A DNA stretch of 64,000 nucleotides from Coprinus comatus (lineage: Eukaryota; Basidiomycota; Agaricomycetes; Agaricales; Agaricaceae). Positions 50,371 through 64,000 of the stretch are shown here, piece by piece. The stretch lies in NCBI GenBank assembly GCA_034638255.1, contig JAWPGT010000048.1:1-64000 (forward strand), written 5' to 3'. The notes under the pieces are model-generated. The model saw only the letters and a program-made list of their open reading frames with translations, was not told the origin of the DNA and did not search any database. Position 1 is the stretch's first letter. The number at the start of each line of letters is the position of its first letter. The translations under genes and the position numbers were made by a program.

Positions 50371-52290
50371 TCATTTCTTTTGACTCGGATCTAAATGTAC
50401 CACAACAAATCTGCGTGTCAAAAGATTGAAAATACTCCCAAAAATAAAAGCGATCAAAGAGCAGCTGAAAATGATGACGTTGTATGGCATACTGAAATCA
50501 GGTGTAGCAACATCAACAAGCAGAGTCGAAGTGTAGACAGGATCACCGATCGTGGAACCTTCACTCAGCCCGGAGCTGTTCCTATCAACGGGGAGTACCA
50601 ATGGTGTTAAAACAGCAGGAGGAAGGTCCCAACCCCGTTGCGCATCGGGTGGATGTTCAGTATAGCGTAAAAATGCTTTGTCAACGTCCATTGTGATACG
50701 TGTAACACTTCGAGGTGGTAGATGGAGGACTGTTTGAAAAGTTGTTGGTCTTGAATGGGGTACGGCAGGGGTATATGAGATATCGGATATTATGTCGTCT
50801 ATAACCGAGGGTGAGGGAGTTATGTCAAAGAATGAAATACGAGAACAAGACTTACGTCGGACAGTGCCTTCAACACGCGCCTGTAAGGTATGGAGATAGA
50901 ACTGAATAAGCCAAGGCATGGTTTCAAGGTAAACAAGGTGTAGGGGTATGTCTTGGTGGTTCTTCAATGTAAGAGACAACGTCCCATAAGCTTGGCTATA
51001 ACCTTTCAATGTTCGAACGACGGAGAACGGAGTTAGAATTTCATAATTGGAGGCTATAGAGCTAAGTTAGAAGATGCTTTATACCCATAGTTTCAACTTA
51101 CGATAGACAAAGTCATCCGCCCATGACAGATCAATGTCGAGACGCTTTTCAGCTATGATAGATCTGTCAGAGATTGTCCCTTTTATGTAAACTGAGTACC
51201 TACATTTCAAGACGTCGTAAATGGCGATTGAATTGTGAATTGTGGAAGGCTCCGGTTTAATACTGTAGGCAGTTTCTGGTAGGTCAACCAGAATGCTGCT
51301 AGAAGTCGTAGCCGGGCAGTTCCTTTCAATAGTACGATCGAACAATGAGTGGAACGACCAGTCTGAAACGCGTGAATAGAAGTATCAGTGAGATCAACAA
51401 GTGACTTACTGCGCCTATTAGTGACTGCTGAACGCAAAGGATCCATCACAGTTTGGAATGTGAGCCGGACCTCGATGCCTGCTTCTCCAAGCCAAAGAAC
51501 ATGGACACCCATTCCATGCCAATCTGCATCGAACAAACGATGTGGGTTCAAGAGCTTTGCAATACCAGAAGATGATTTGCATGGCAAGAGCTTCAAGAAT
51601 GGTGTCAAGTTCTCGGTACAGACATGTTCTGAAGGCAAAGATGCGTGGCGCAGTTCATGCCTTTCGGTTCCATTCCAATTCGGAAGGAGTCCTTGTGGAT
51701 AGTAAGAACGTGTAGGTGATGTTGTACGCTGTTCATCAAGAGAACCGATAGAAGCACAAAAGGCACCTGCAAGTGCATTACGTAGACCCTTCCAACGCTC
51801 ATCCACACTGAAAGATATAAGACTCAGATATTTGTCAAAATCGTGCATGCTAACCTTGTCTTGGATCCCGTACCCATCCATGCCCATAGTTCTGCACCAG
51901 TTCCAACAGCTTTCTCGTCAGGATAACCCCAACGTCCGTAGTCCCAACTTCCAGCATTGAGTGTGAGATGCATCTCTGTTACAGCGTTTTCCCTTAATAT
52001 TTGTCCTAGCGTCAAAGGAAATAAATTATAATTTTGGGCTACGACCAGCATAAGTCTTCGTTCAAAATACGTTATAAAATAAACGACGCACAGACATCAG
52101 GAGTATCTAGTAGACTTGGATCTCTTGGTGACGCGCCCTTCAAAAGAGTTTTGAAAGAAAAAGTAGAAGAAACCCTTCCATCTTGTAGGGATCGTATATG
52201 AAGTTGTTCTTCAAAAGTCTCTGTGTTTAAACCATCAACAAATGAAGAAATTAAAGAAATAATTGCCAGCCAGGCCAAGGCTAGCTTCAT
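50371..52290 (-). CDS. GPI16: GPI transamidase complex subunit Gpi16/PIG-T
   Basis: An ER membrane subunit of the complex that transfers GPI anchors to proteins. The N-terminus MKLALAWLAIISLISSFVDG is a signal peptide. Family motifs include FSFKTLLKG, HYNLFPLTLGQILRE, LTLNAGSWDYGRWGYP, GAELWAWM, CASIGSLDEQRTTSP, YYPQGLLPNWNGTERHELRH, LPSEHVCTENLTPFLKLLPC and AGIAKLLN-like text, a ten-residue-spaced DADWHGMGVH, then GYSQAYGTLSLTLKNH, LPPRSVTRITMDVDKAFLRY and a C-terminal membrane helix (NVIIFSCSLIAFIFGSIFN) with a short basic tail. About 560-570 residues over six or seven exons. It shares an upstream region with AFG2. Confidence 0.94.
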
Positions 52291-52661
52291 GGGATGACGC
52301 TATCGGTGTGACGAGCGTCACATGTGATGATTTCTTGTGTGTTACCGGTCGGCACGGAGCTGAGGTTGGCGGAGTATCAATTTGATAAGAACAATATTCC
52401 CTCCTGGTTGTTCCCTCCGGCGTTTGAAAAAGTCAGTAAAGATTACGACTCTCGCTTGTAAGTTTATCAAAACCTTCTTGGCTACTCTACTCCATATTCC
52501 GGCTACGTTTAAGACAGTTGCGATTGCGATAATAATAATTGAATAGGTTCGTTTGGGCATTTTCTCGTGGCGATGGTGGCGCAGGTTGCTGAATAGAGAT
52601 AAAGGACAATTGATCAAAAATAAAACAACCTCCCCTATCTCTAGGAGCACCCTGCATATAA
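52291..52661. promoter_or_regulatory. Shared upstream region of GPI16 and AFG2
   Basis: 371 bases separate the two start codons. A minus-strand frame (52342-52677, 111 codons) covers most of it and overlaps the AFG2 start. It has no known similarity and is probably chance. Confidence 0.55.
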
Positions 52662-55851
<3,190 letters not shown>

Positions 55852-57601
55852 AATGGAATACTTATATCCAAGAAATCAATTAACATAACACGTTCATGCA
55901 TCATGGTTAACTGATTTCGCTTATGAGTATTACTTATGATGGGACAAATATTATATATTAAGGTCCGTTCGTTAACCATCTACTCATTTTACTTTTGCAA
56001 CAAGCTTCTAATCTCAGAGGTATGTCACGATACACCCCCTGTAGGCTGTAAATCGATCTTGCCAAATATAATTTTTTAGGGGGTTGGCAATGACTCGGTG
56101 TAGATATTTCCAGAAGACTCCTCTAGAGACTATCTTTACATGTCACTTACTTCGAACGAGCTTCCTTGTCATTCTTTGACCCATCAAGTTTATGCGTACT
56201 ACACGGTATATATCAGATAAAGGTACAATTCTAGTTTGGGTTCTTCTCATTTCACCGGGTACCCATAAATACTACGTGAAGTTTCTCATTCAAATCTTCC
56301 AAACTTCGTTTCTCCTGAAACTTGATTCTGATTCCCAAACACTTTTTCTTTATTGAAGTTTGAAATTTAAAAGCTAACCGGAAATCCATGGGAAAAGACT
56401 CGAATTTTGGAAGAACAATGAATTTTTGAAAAGGGTAAGTTACATGATAACCTTGGTCATATGTCTTCCGAACTTGAACGGAAAGAATCTAAATGATAGG
56501 TTGACCTGTTATCCGAAATAAAGAAGAATTTGTTCTGACAAGCAAACGTTCACTTGCGTTGTCACTAAGTCAGCTGATTAAGTCTTTTGACCCCCCTCCT
56601 TGTCATTCTTTTGTCATCAATGGGGTTCTACTAAGGTGGATATCACTACACGTTTGGGTTTGTATTACTGTACATAATATATACAAGTTGGGTCCAGAGG
56701 GAGTGGGTAAAAAATCCACATATTCAATGTGTCGTTGGAAAAATAGATTTTGTGTTGTAACACGTAATAGTGCGTTGCAATCGAAGCCAAGCTCAGAATA
56801 GAAAGTGCCTGTTAAAATGCATATTTACAGTAGCGTAATGGCGTTGCTACACAGTTCCTACAAGGTAAACATTGCTATATAATGATATGTATTTTCTATA
56901 ACTAGAAAAGAAAGCTACAAAACGGGGTTGCAGTGAGCAGTATAACAATTCTCGGGCTTTTCCGATATAGCGTGTATATAGTTGTTGATTGCTTCGCGGC
57001 AGAAGCACAGGAGTGAAAGGGTATTTGTCCAACACATGTCAATGTGTCAAACACGAGAGAATCTTTGATAATTTATTTCATTGTGGCGGATAGATCGGGT
57101 ATTGTTTATATAGCACATGTATACCATGCACTGAATACAGACTAATACAGTAGTCACTTGTGTATTCAATTCGCGACGATCCAATTTGACCCTTCTCTGA
57201 CTGAACCATCTACTATTACAGTATCCCCCTTTGATATATATATATATGTATATGTATGTTTACCAGGGCTTCGATTCACAATCGTTGTTCGGAAGCCTGC
57301 GGTAACAACTTCGTTTTTATTTTAAAAACTTTTTACATATCTCTTGAATCTAAATTCTCAAAGTGTATGCCGAGTTTTGAAGTGTGAAAGGAATCATTTA
57401 GTATCCACTTTTTTTGTTTGATTATTATTATTATGGCCATGGGATAGTATTCAAAGGGAGACAGAGAGGGGGTTTTAGAGTCACTATATAGGTACTGTAC
57501 GCTTACTGTGTGATAGGACATACAACAATCTTCTCTATAATCTATGAAAATTTATGGTATATAATCCTTGAGCAATGAAGCCTAATTCTATAGGGGGGTT
57601 G
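55852..57601. other. Intergenic; holds repeat copy B
   Basis: Only short open frames without motifs. The 69-bp repeat copy at 56738-56806 and short AT microsatellites (about 57230-57247) are the notable contents. Confidence 0.45.
56738..56806 (+). repeat. 69-bp dispersed repeat, copy B
   Basis: Same length as copy A at 2381 and same strand, five transition differences. At three of them copy B has TG where copy A has TA. Confidence 0.8.
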
Positions 57602-58792
57602 CTAGTCATGAACACAGTGAACGTGTTCACTTTGGTCCGAGTCCGGGATCCACGATTTACTATATGAATTATAAAAGTTTAAAATCAGAAAACTCCACAC
57701 ACGCACGCGGGCGCGCGCGAAAAGAAAATGAAGATAAACTTACCAAGTAAAACATCTCCCACCAAAAACCTTCCAATCACATCGAACACGAATCAAAACC
57801 GATTCAAGTGTATACTTGAATACATTTAATAATTCGGTTAATTTATCTTTATCATCGTCGTCGAGTTTCATGATAGTTATAACTTTTAAAGGACTTCCTT
57901 TAAAATAGTGAAGCATTCTTGAATGACCTATTTGAAGGATTTCTAGGTCTGGTAAGAAAGGTATTCTTGTTGTTGGTCGTATCAACTTTAACCCTTTTTC
58001 TTTGCTTTCGTCTTCTTCGGTAACGAGTTGTTGATCCAAAATTGAAGTTTGAATGGAGGAAGGTAAGTTTTCACAAGTGAGATATAACTTCTTCAGCCCT
58101 CTATTCTTTTCAAAAAACCCACTTCCACTTCCAACACGATGAAATAACCATTCACAAACATCTTCATCCATTAATTCCAATCCGAACGATTCCAACCTTC
58201 TTGATCTTTGAATAGTAGTACTAGTCGTGGTTGGATTTATCATGGATAATAACCAACCATCAATATAAGCCTCTCTAGAATCAACAGTTAAATTATATCT
58301 AACATTGAATTCTTTTAAATTCATTAATAAACCTATACATCTTCCTAGTTTCTTTTTGGAAGATTGGGATAGGAAACATCGGGATGGAAGGGATAATGTT
58401 TGGGTGTACGTTGATAATTTGTTGTTGTTTAGGGGAAGTGGAAGTGGAAACGAAGTTGAAGTTGAAGTTGGAGAGGTTGGAGAAGGGGGGCGTAAGGATG
58501 AAGATGAAGTCGAATTAGAAGGTGAAGTCAACGAATTTGAAATCTGGTAGGTAAAACTCGAATTTCTCGAAGAACAAGAATCATCATCAAGAATAGACCT
58601 AACCCACAATCCAACACCTCTACTTCCTTTCAACTCAACATTCCTAAACAACAACTTCTGACATTCATCCAAAAATATTTTAGAAACAAGACATAAATTG
58701 AGTAAATCGTTTTTGGAATTGACTAAGGAAAGAATGTGATAACCGATTTCGGTAGGTAAGTTTGTGATTTCGAATGCTAGTGGGTTTATCAT
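57602..58792 (-). CDS. F-box protein with Ser-rich insert
   Basis: The N-terminus (NLPTEIGYHILSLVNSKNDL, then LCLVSKIFLDECQKLLFRNVEL) is an F-box, so the product is likely an SCF adaptor. A Ser/Thr/Pro-rich insert (about residues 85-125) and leucine-rich segments follow. The Met at 58792 sits close to the F-box; an upstream Met at 58879 adds a low-complexity leader. The main open frame would stop at TAA 57740-57742, but that stop overlaps a good donor GTAAGT. Splicing to an acceptor near 57662 adds a short exon ending at 57602. The main exon alone (57740-58792) is the safe part. Confidence 0.72.
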
Positions 58793-59391
58793 ATTTGTGT
58801 GTTGTGTGTCATGTGTTGTATGTTGTGCGTTTTTAGAATAGGTCAGGATGATATATAGGTTTTGTGTTGTCACCTCCAAGTTCTGTATGGCTTTGTCCGG
58901 GGAGATGTTGAAAACTGAAACAGAGGAAAGGGAATAGAGAGAATGAGAGGAGAGAAGAGAGAGAAGGTCGTCTTTTTTCGGGTGCCAACGGAATTTTTAT
59001 ATATATAAAAAACAGGGACGAACGACAACGTTTTTACATATTTTAACTCGGCCCAGTTGTAAAAAAAAAACGCATTTGCAAATCAAATTCTTACGCCGTT
59101 TGTCGACCGAGACGGACGGTTCAGGGTTGTTTTTCAGACTTCCAAGGAACTGCAGGTTATGTGTTGACTAGGTGTCACTTCACAAAGTCAGAAATCAAAA
59201 ATAATTAGTGAAATGTATTTGGGAGACACCTAATGATTATTGCAAAAAGTACGAGGAATCAACAAGTGAGGTCCGACGAGGGTGTTGTTCTAAAATTCCT
59301 CTCTCTCGCTCTCGGCTCCAATTTGACCCTCGGATTTGACCTCTTTAGGAAAATTGGAGAGATGAAATGTAAACGAAAACACCACCCATTT
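58793..59391. other. Spacer between F-box gene and ETF-beta
   Basis: No gene seen. A-rich with several short pyrimidine and purine tracts. Confidence 0.45.
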
Positions 59392-60488
59392 CTAAGCAGC
59401 AGTAAATCCTGCATCTTTCAATTTTGCAACCAATTCATCTACGGATTCAACTTTTCCACCACCAACGCGTTGAGGAGGTTCTGAAACTTTAAGTGTTTCG
59501 AGGATAGGGGTATAGTCGATTCCGAGATCGGTTGGTTTCAGTTTTTCGACTGGTTTCTTCTTGGCTTTCATTATGTTTGGTAAAGATGCATAACGAGGTT
59601 CTGATGCCAAAAGAACCGTTAATTTCACTTCAAGATAAAAATAAAATAAAACCGCGTACCATTCAAACTATGAAAAAAACCAACGGGTCAATTTAAACCG
59701 ACATGGGTTATTCTGAGAGAAAGAGAGACTCACCGAAGATCCGTAGTAACAATCAAAGGCAACCTACACTTGATTTCCTCACCACCACCATCGATTTCTC
59801 TAGTAACAACCACCTCCTTATTCTTCACATCAACCTCCAACTTACTAGCAAACGTAGCCTGACTCCAACCCAACAAACCAGCCAACATTTGACCAGTGAA
59901 ACCCAAGTCATCATCAATAGCTTGTTTCCCTAGAATAACCAAATCAATCGGTTTCTCTCCTTTAGCTTCTCTTTCAATAATAGCTTTGAGTGTTTTAGCT
60001 ATTGCTAAAGGTTCAGGAGATGGTGAAGATTCTGGTATTTCTACGTGTATGGCTGAATCTGCTCCCATTGCTAATGCTGTACGAAGTGTATCGAGAGATT
60101 TTGAAGGACCGATTGTTACTGTTTTTATTGATTTGACTTCATCTTTCAGACGTTCACGCAGACGAACGGCTTCTTCGACAGCTGGTAGGTAGGGGTTTTT
60201 AATTTTAAGTTGGGGAAAAAATGGTTGGAAACTGAGCATACCAATCTCATCAAATGGGTTCTGAAAGAAAGATATAAGGAAACAAATTCAATAAAAATTC
60301 GTAGACAACATACCATGGAATGCTTGACATTAGTGTCAATACCAGTCTGTTGAGGATTGACCCGGATCTTGACAGCATAGTCGACTGCCCTACAACACAC
60401 TCAACATAATCATTAATAAAAGCAAATAACCACCCACCGTTTAACAGGAACAAGAATATTAAGCAGACGCACAGCAGAAGGTCTCATG
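59392..60488 (-). CDS. Electron transfer flavoprotein, beta subunit
   Basis: A mitochondrial matrix FAD/AMP-binding protein that takes electrons from acyl-CoA dehydrogenases to ETF-QO. Exons read [17 protein letters not shown] (start 60488), [11 protein letters not shown] then NVKHSM, NPFDEI, the [13 protein letters not shown] segment, [34 protein letters not shown] and [19 protein letters not shown] (ETF-beta signature region), [37 protein letters not shown], and the C-terminus ending [10 protein letters not shown] at 59392-59394. About 265-270 residues, the usual length. The yeast counterpart is CIR1. Confidence 0.94.
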
Positions 60489-60691
60489 ATTGGGGTAAAC
60501 AGCGGGGGAAGAGATCGGGTTGTATACTCTTTCCGGGCGGACATCCGGCCATCAAAATATTCACATGATTTCGTAATTATATTCTCTAAAGTACAAAGAT
60601 CGAGAAAAATATATAAACAATGTCAAGGAGAGTAATGCATCGTCAGTAAAAAAACTAATTAGTAGCAAAAGAAACGAGTGTCTGTGTTTTT

Positions 60692-63600
60692 TTATAAAGG
60701 TGTGGGTAAACTCCCTTCCGTCGTCACACCCTACAAAATCTGTCAGCAACCAAATAATAAAGAAAGAAAATTATACACACTTTAGACCGACAGGCAGGAC
60801 AATTATTCTTCCCAGTTTCCAACCACTTGTCCACACATCCTTTATGGAAAGCATGTCTACAACCCATCACTCTAATCTCGTCTTCCTCTTCATAATCATC
60901 CAAACAAATCAAACACTATTTCAAAGAAAATCAGCTCTCGCGCTCTCCAACAAGTAACAGGAAGAAAAAAATTTACCCTCTCAGTACAATTAGAAGAAAC
61001 TCTTCCCTCCTTTTCATACTTCTCCAATTGGCTCAACTTTACAACTTCCAACCCCGACTTTTCAATATCCTCTTTCGAAGCTGTAGGTGATTTAACACTA
61101 CCCAACAACTCAACTAACTCCAACAACGCTTCAAATGATTCCAAATTATCAGGTCCTCCAGTAACAATCGTATGATCAGGTGGATAATATCCTATAACAG
61201 TCATTAATTTCTGTCTGTTTATCCCAAAACTAACCAAGAATAAAACTTACCTCCAATAACATAAATCAAAAATGTTCTACTTCCGGGTCCACCGATATCA
61301 GGCATCATAGGAATTTGAGTTTGATCTTGACCATGACCATTACGACGTCTTCTCCTCTCTCTTGACCTTGACCTTGACCTTGATCCCTCTCACTTCGTCT
61401 CCTTCGACTTTCATCAGTTGTAGGAGCCGATTAGAACCAGAAGCTGGTGACCTCCCAGAAACACCACCACCATTTCTTAAATTCCTAAGAGCATCAACAG
61501 CACGTTCCGACCAAGCCTAGCATTAGGATTAGAATTTCTATTTCTTCTTCTCCTATCTCCATTTTCATTTTCATTTTCATCTCTTTCTGAATTCGAATTT
61601 GAAGTTAAATTCGATTCTTCTTCTAATCCCAATCCAAGTCCAAGTCCACGTCTAAGACCCAATCCTAATCCCAATCCACGTCCACTCGCACGTCGATTTT
61701 CTTGTTGATCACCATCATCAACAACATTGGTAGTGTGGCAATATCATTATCAATCTCTCTCAACCTAGCTCTTCTCTCCCTTGTCCTTTCTAATCTCTCA
61801 ATAGCCATCCTAGTTCTCTCCATCCTCTCCCTTCTTTCCTCTCTACTATTATTACTATTACTTCCACTTCCACTTTCATCTCTCCCATTACTTTCATTTT
61901 CAAACAAATAATCAGATTCATGATCACGAGTATCAAATATCCCCATCCCATTCCCATTCTCATTCTCACCATCACGTCTTTCCCTTCCTCCTCTTCCAAA
62001 TTCTTCTTCTTCTTCTTCTTCTTCTCTCAACTCTTCAACTTCATCAACTTCATCAATTTCACTTAACCCACCCATATCCATATAACTATCAGTTAAGGGC
62101 ACACCATCACCTAATGGAGAAGTAATAGGTCCTCCGGGAATGTTCGTACCAGTAGGACCACTCATACTGGTAGGAATACCACCACCCATAGGCATAGGAC
62201 CACCCATAGGCATAGGCATAGGCATAGGCAAAGGACTACCTAAAGGCATCACATGTCTCCAATTATGTACATTCAAACTTTGAAGTCCTACAATTATAAC
62301 AGGTACAACTGAATTCGTTGTTGTTGTTTCTGTTGTATTTGAAGGTGTTCCTGTTTCTGTTGTATTCGAAGGTGATGATGTTGATGTTGAAGGTTCGGAA
62401 TTAGATGTAGATGTAGATGAGGTAGGAGTTGAAGTTGAAGTTGAAGTTGAAGTCGATAAACCAGTGGTAGTAGTAGTAGCAGCGGTAGTAGGATTCCCAA
62501 GTCTAGTAGCAGAAGCCGCTATTTCAGGAAACCTGTACAACCTCCACCAATTAATTCGACCATTTTCATCTATACTTCCATTTATTGTTCTTCCTCCAGC
62601 TGCTTCTGTTGCTTCTGTTGCTCCTTCTGCTGCTCCTTCTGCTGTCGCTGTCGCTGTTGCTATTGTTGGTCCTGTTGTTGGTCCTGTAGCATTTTCACCT
62701 GTTCCCATTGTCGGACTACTTTCTGTAACATCGGCTTGAACAGTTCCATCATCATCATCATTTTGAGTCCGAGTCCGAGTTTGATTTTGATTTTGATTTT
62801 CAACTGGAGACGAAGGCGAAAGTGAAGGAACTTCAGGAACTTCAAACGAAATAGGAGAAGATTCGAAATTAGATTCAGAACCAGAGCCAGATCAGATCCA
62901 GAATCGGATTCAAATTCGGATTGTGATTGTGAATGTGTTTCTGATTCAGGTGAATTTGAAAAAGTAGGTGAATTTAAAGGAGAAAATGAAGATGATGATT
63001 CAGTAGAAACAATAGGTAAAGGTGTTGTTCGAAGTATAGGTGTTGGAGGAGGTAATAGGACAGGTGAACCTGAACCTGAACCTGAACTCGAATCCGAAGT
63101 TGGGGTTAAGGAAGAAGGTGATTCAATGATTGGTTTAGTTGGAGTAGGTATAGGCAGGGATGTAGGTGTTGATGCAGATGTAGATGCAGGCGTCGATGTA
63201 GGCGTCGATGTAGATGATGTAGATGTAACTGGGGTTACGTCGTGTGCAAAGGACTGAGAAGGTACAGGTCTTGATTCTGATTCTAAAAAAAGCACAACGT
63301 TAAAAAAAATTAATATCATATCCGGATTTCCTTAAATAAATTGAAAAAAAAAAGAGACAACATACCTTCGTTATACCTAACACCAACCCCACCACTCTCA
63401 CCCATAACAGTCCCAACCTCCGTTTCAGTCTCCATTTCAGTTTCAGTCTCAGTCTCATTGTCCATCTCGGTTTCCGTATCACTATCAACATCATTTGAAG
63501 TTGAAGTTGAAGTTGTAGACGTAGATGAAGTAGTAGAACCAAGAGTAGCAGTAACAGGTGTTGTTGAAGTAATCGTAGAATCAGTAGTAGGTACAGGTGT

Positions 63601-64000
63601 TGTCGAAGCACCAGTTGTCGAAGTATTCGGAGTAGTCGAAACAACAGGTAAAGTCAAAGCAACTCTCAAATCATCCTGCAACTCTATCAAAAACCTTTCA
63701 AAACTACCTTCAGGAGGTAACTCTCTTTCTCCTTCTCTTTCTCTTTCTCTTTCTCTACGTCTCTCATCACTTCCACGTCCTCTTCTCTCCCTCCTCCTTT
63801 CATCTCCTTCTCCACTAGTATTAGTATTAGCATTAGTAGTTGATTCTGACCTAATCCCAGAACCAATCCTAGTACCACTACCAATCCCAGATCCAATCCC
63901 AGATCCAATCCCAGAACCACTACCAATAGCAGAACCAGAAGGTCCCAAACCAAGTCCAATATCAAAAGCTCTAGCCATCTCAGCTAACATTTGTTCTCTA
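60692..64000 (-). CDS. RING-finger E3 ubiquitin ligase with long low-complexity N-terminus (partial, frame slips)
   Basis: The 5' end lies beyond the right edge; the frame is open at 64000. The N-terminal part is dominated by Gly/Ser, Arg/Glu and Thr/Ser runs, with a folded piece FERFLIELQDDLRVALTLP near 63680. The C-terminal part carries a RING-H2 domain: CLICLDDYEEEDEIRVMGC, RHAFHKGCVDKWL, NNCPACRSK (60780-60915, one intron before it and one after), ending GVTTEGSLPTPL at 60692. Five frame changes occur at about 62895, 61728, 61508, 61430 and 61385. Each is repaired by adding one base, usually next to an identical base. A conserved RING end after five breaks argues for assembly error, not decay. 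Confidence 0.78.

Noticed and set aside
57616..57660. tRNA-like segment with GGTCCGAGTCC
   Set aside because: Resembles a B box, but there is no acceptor stem or A box at the right spacing.
61702..61911. Plus-strand Leu/Ser-rich open frame
   Set aside because: Antisense to the low-complexity RING gene; a shadow of its Arg/Glu repeats.

Overview
The window is nuclear DNA from a basidiomycete fungus, most likely a tremellomycete (Cryptococcus/Kwoniella/Tremella-like). The evidence is many short introns of about 50 nt, clear fungal orthologues (RCE1, GLO3, APS2, EB1, ATP17, GPI16, AFG2, ETF-beta) and basidiomycete families (DUF6534, BTB-like tandem paralogues, F-box proteins). The genus is an inference. 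No virus, CRISPR array, rRNA or convincing tRNA was seen.

Layout. Positions 1-11002: a long inverted repeat (arms 1-866 and 10133-11002) flanks about 9.3 kb holding the divergent pair RCE1 (-) and GLO3 (+) and an unrecognised gene (-). Each arm carries the 5' end of an SRPK-like kinase; only the left copy continues into a kinase body, with an in-frame TAG and frameshifts. 11614-15287: a large unrecognised repeat protein with seven FP-rich cores, three tandem copies of a phase-2 exon start and a C-terminal membrane segment. 16822-25063: a secreted S10 carboxypeptidase, a MITE-like element, a ThDP-dependent enzyme and an F-box-like protein. 26807-32123: AP-2 sigma and two tandem BTB-like paralogues, the first with a 12-nt minisatellite. 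32965-46498: EB1, an MFS drug/polyamine transporter, a flavin monooxygenase, a DUF6534 membrane protein and ATP synthase subunit f. 46499-50370: no recognisable gene. 50371-64000: GPI16 and AFG2 (divergent), a second F-box protein, ETF-beta and a low-complexity RING ligase running off the right edge.

The conserved genes are unrelated housekeeping functions (CAAX processing, COPI and clathrin traffic, microtubule tips, GPI anchoring, ribosome maturation, mitochondrial energy), so there is no metabolic cluster. The best candidates for something new are the 11.6-15.3 kb repeat protein and the inverted repeat around RCE1-GLO3. Most frame breaks in the window (hypothetical gene, carboxypeptidase, ThDP enzyme, RING gene, kinase copies) are each explained by one missing base, usually next to an identical base, so under-called homopolymers in the assembly are a strong alternative to true pseudogenes.
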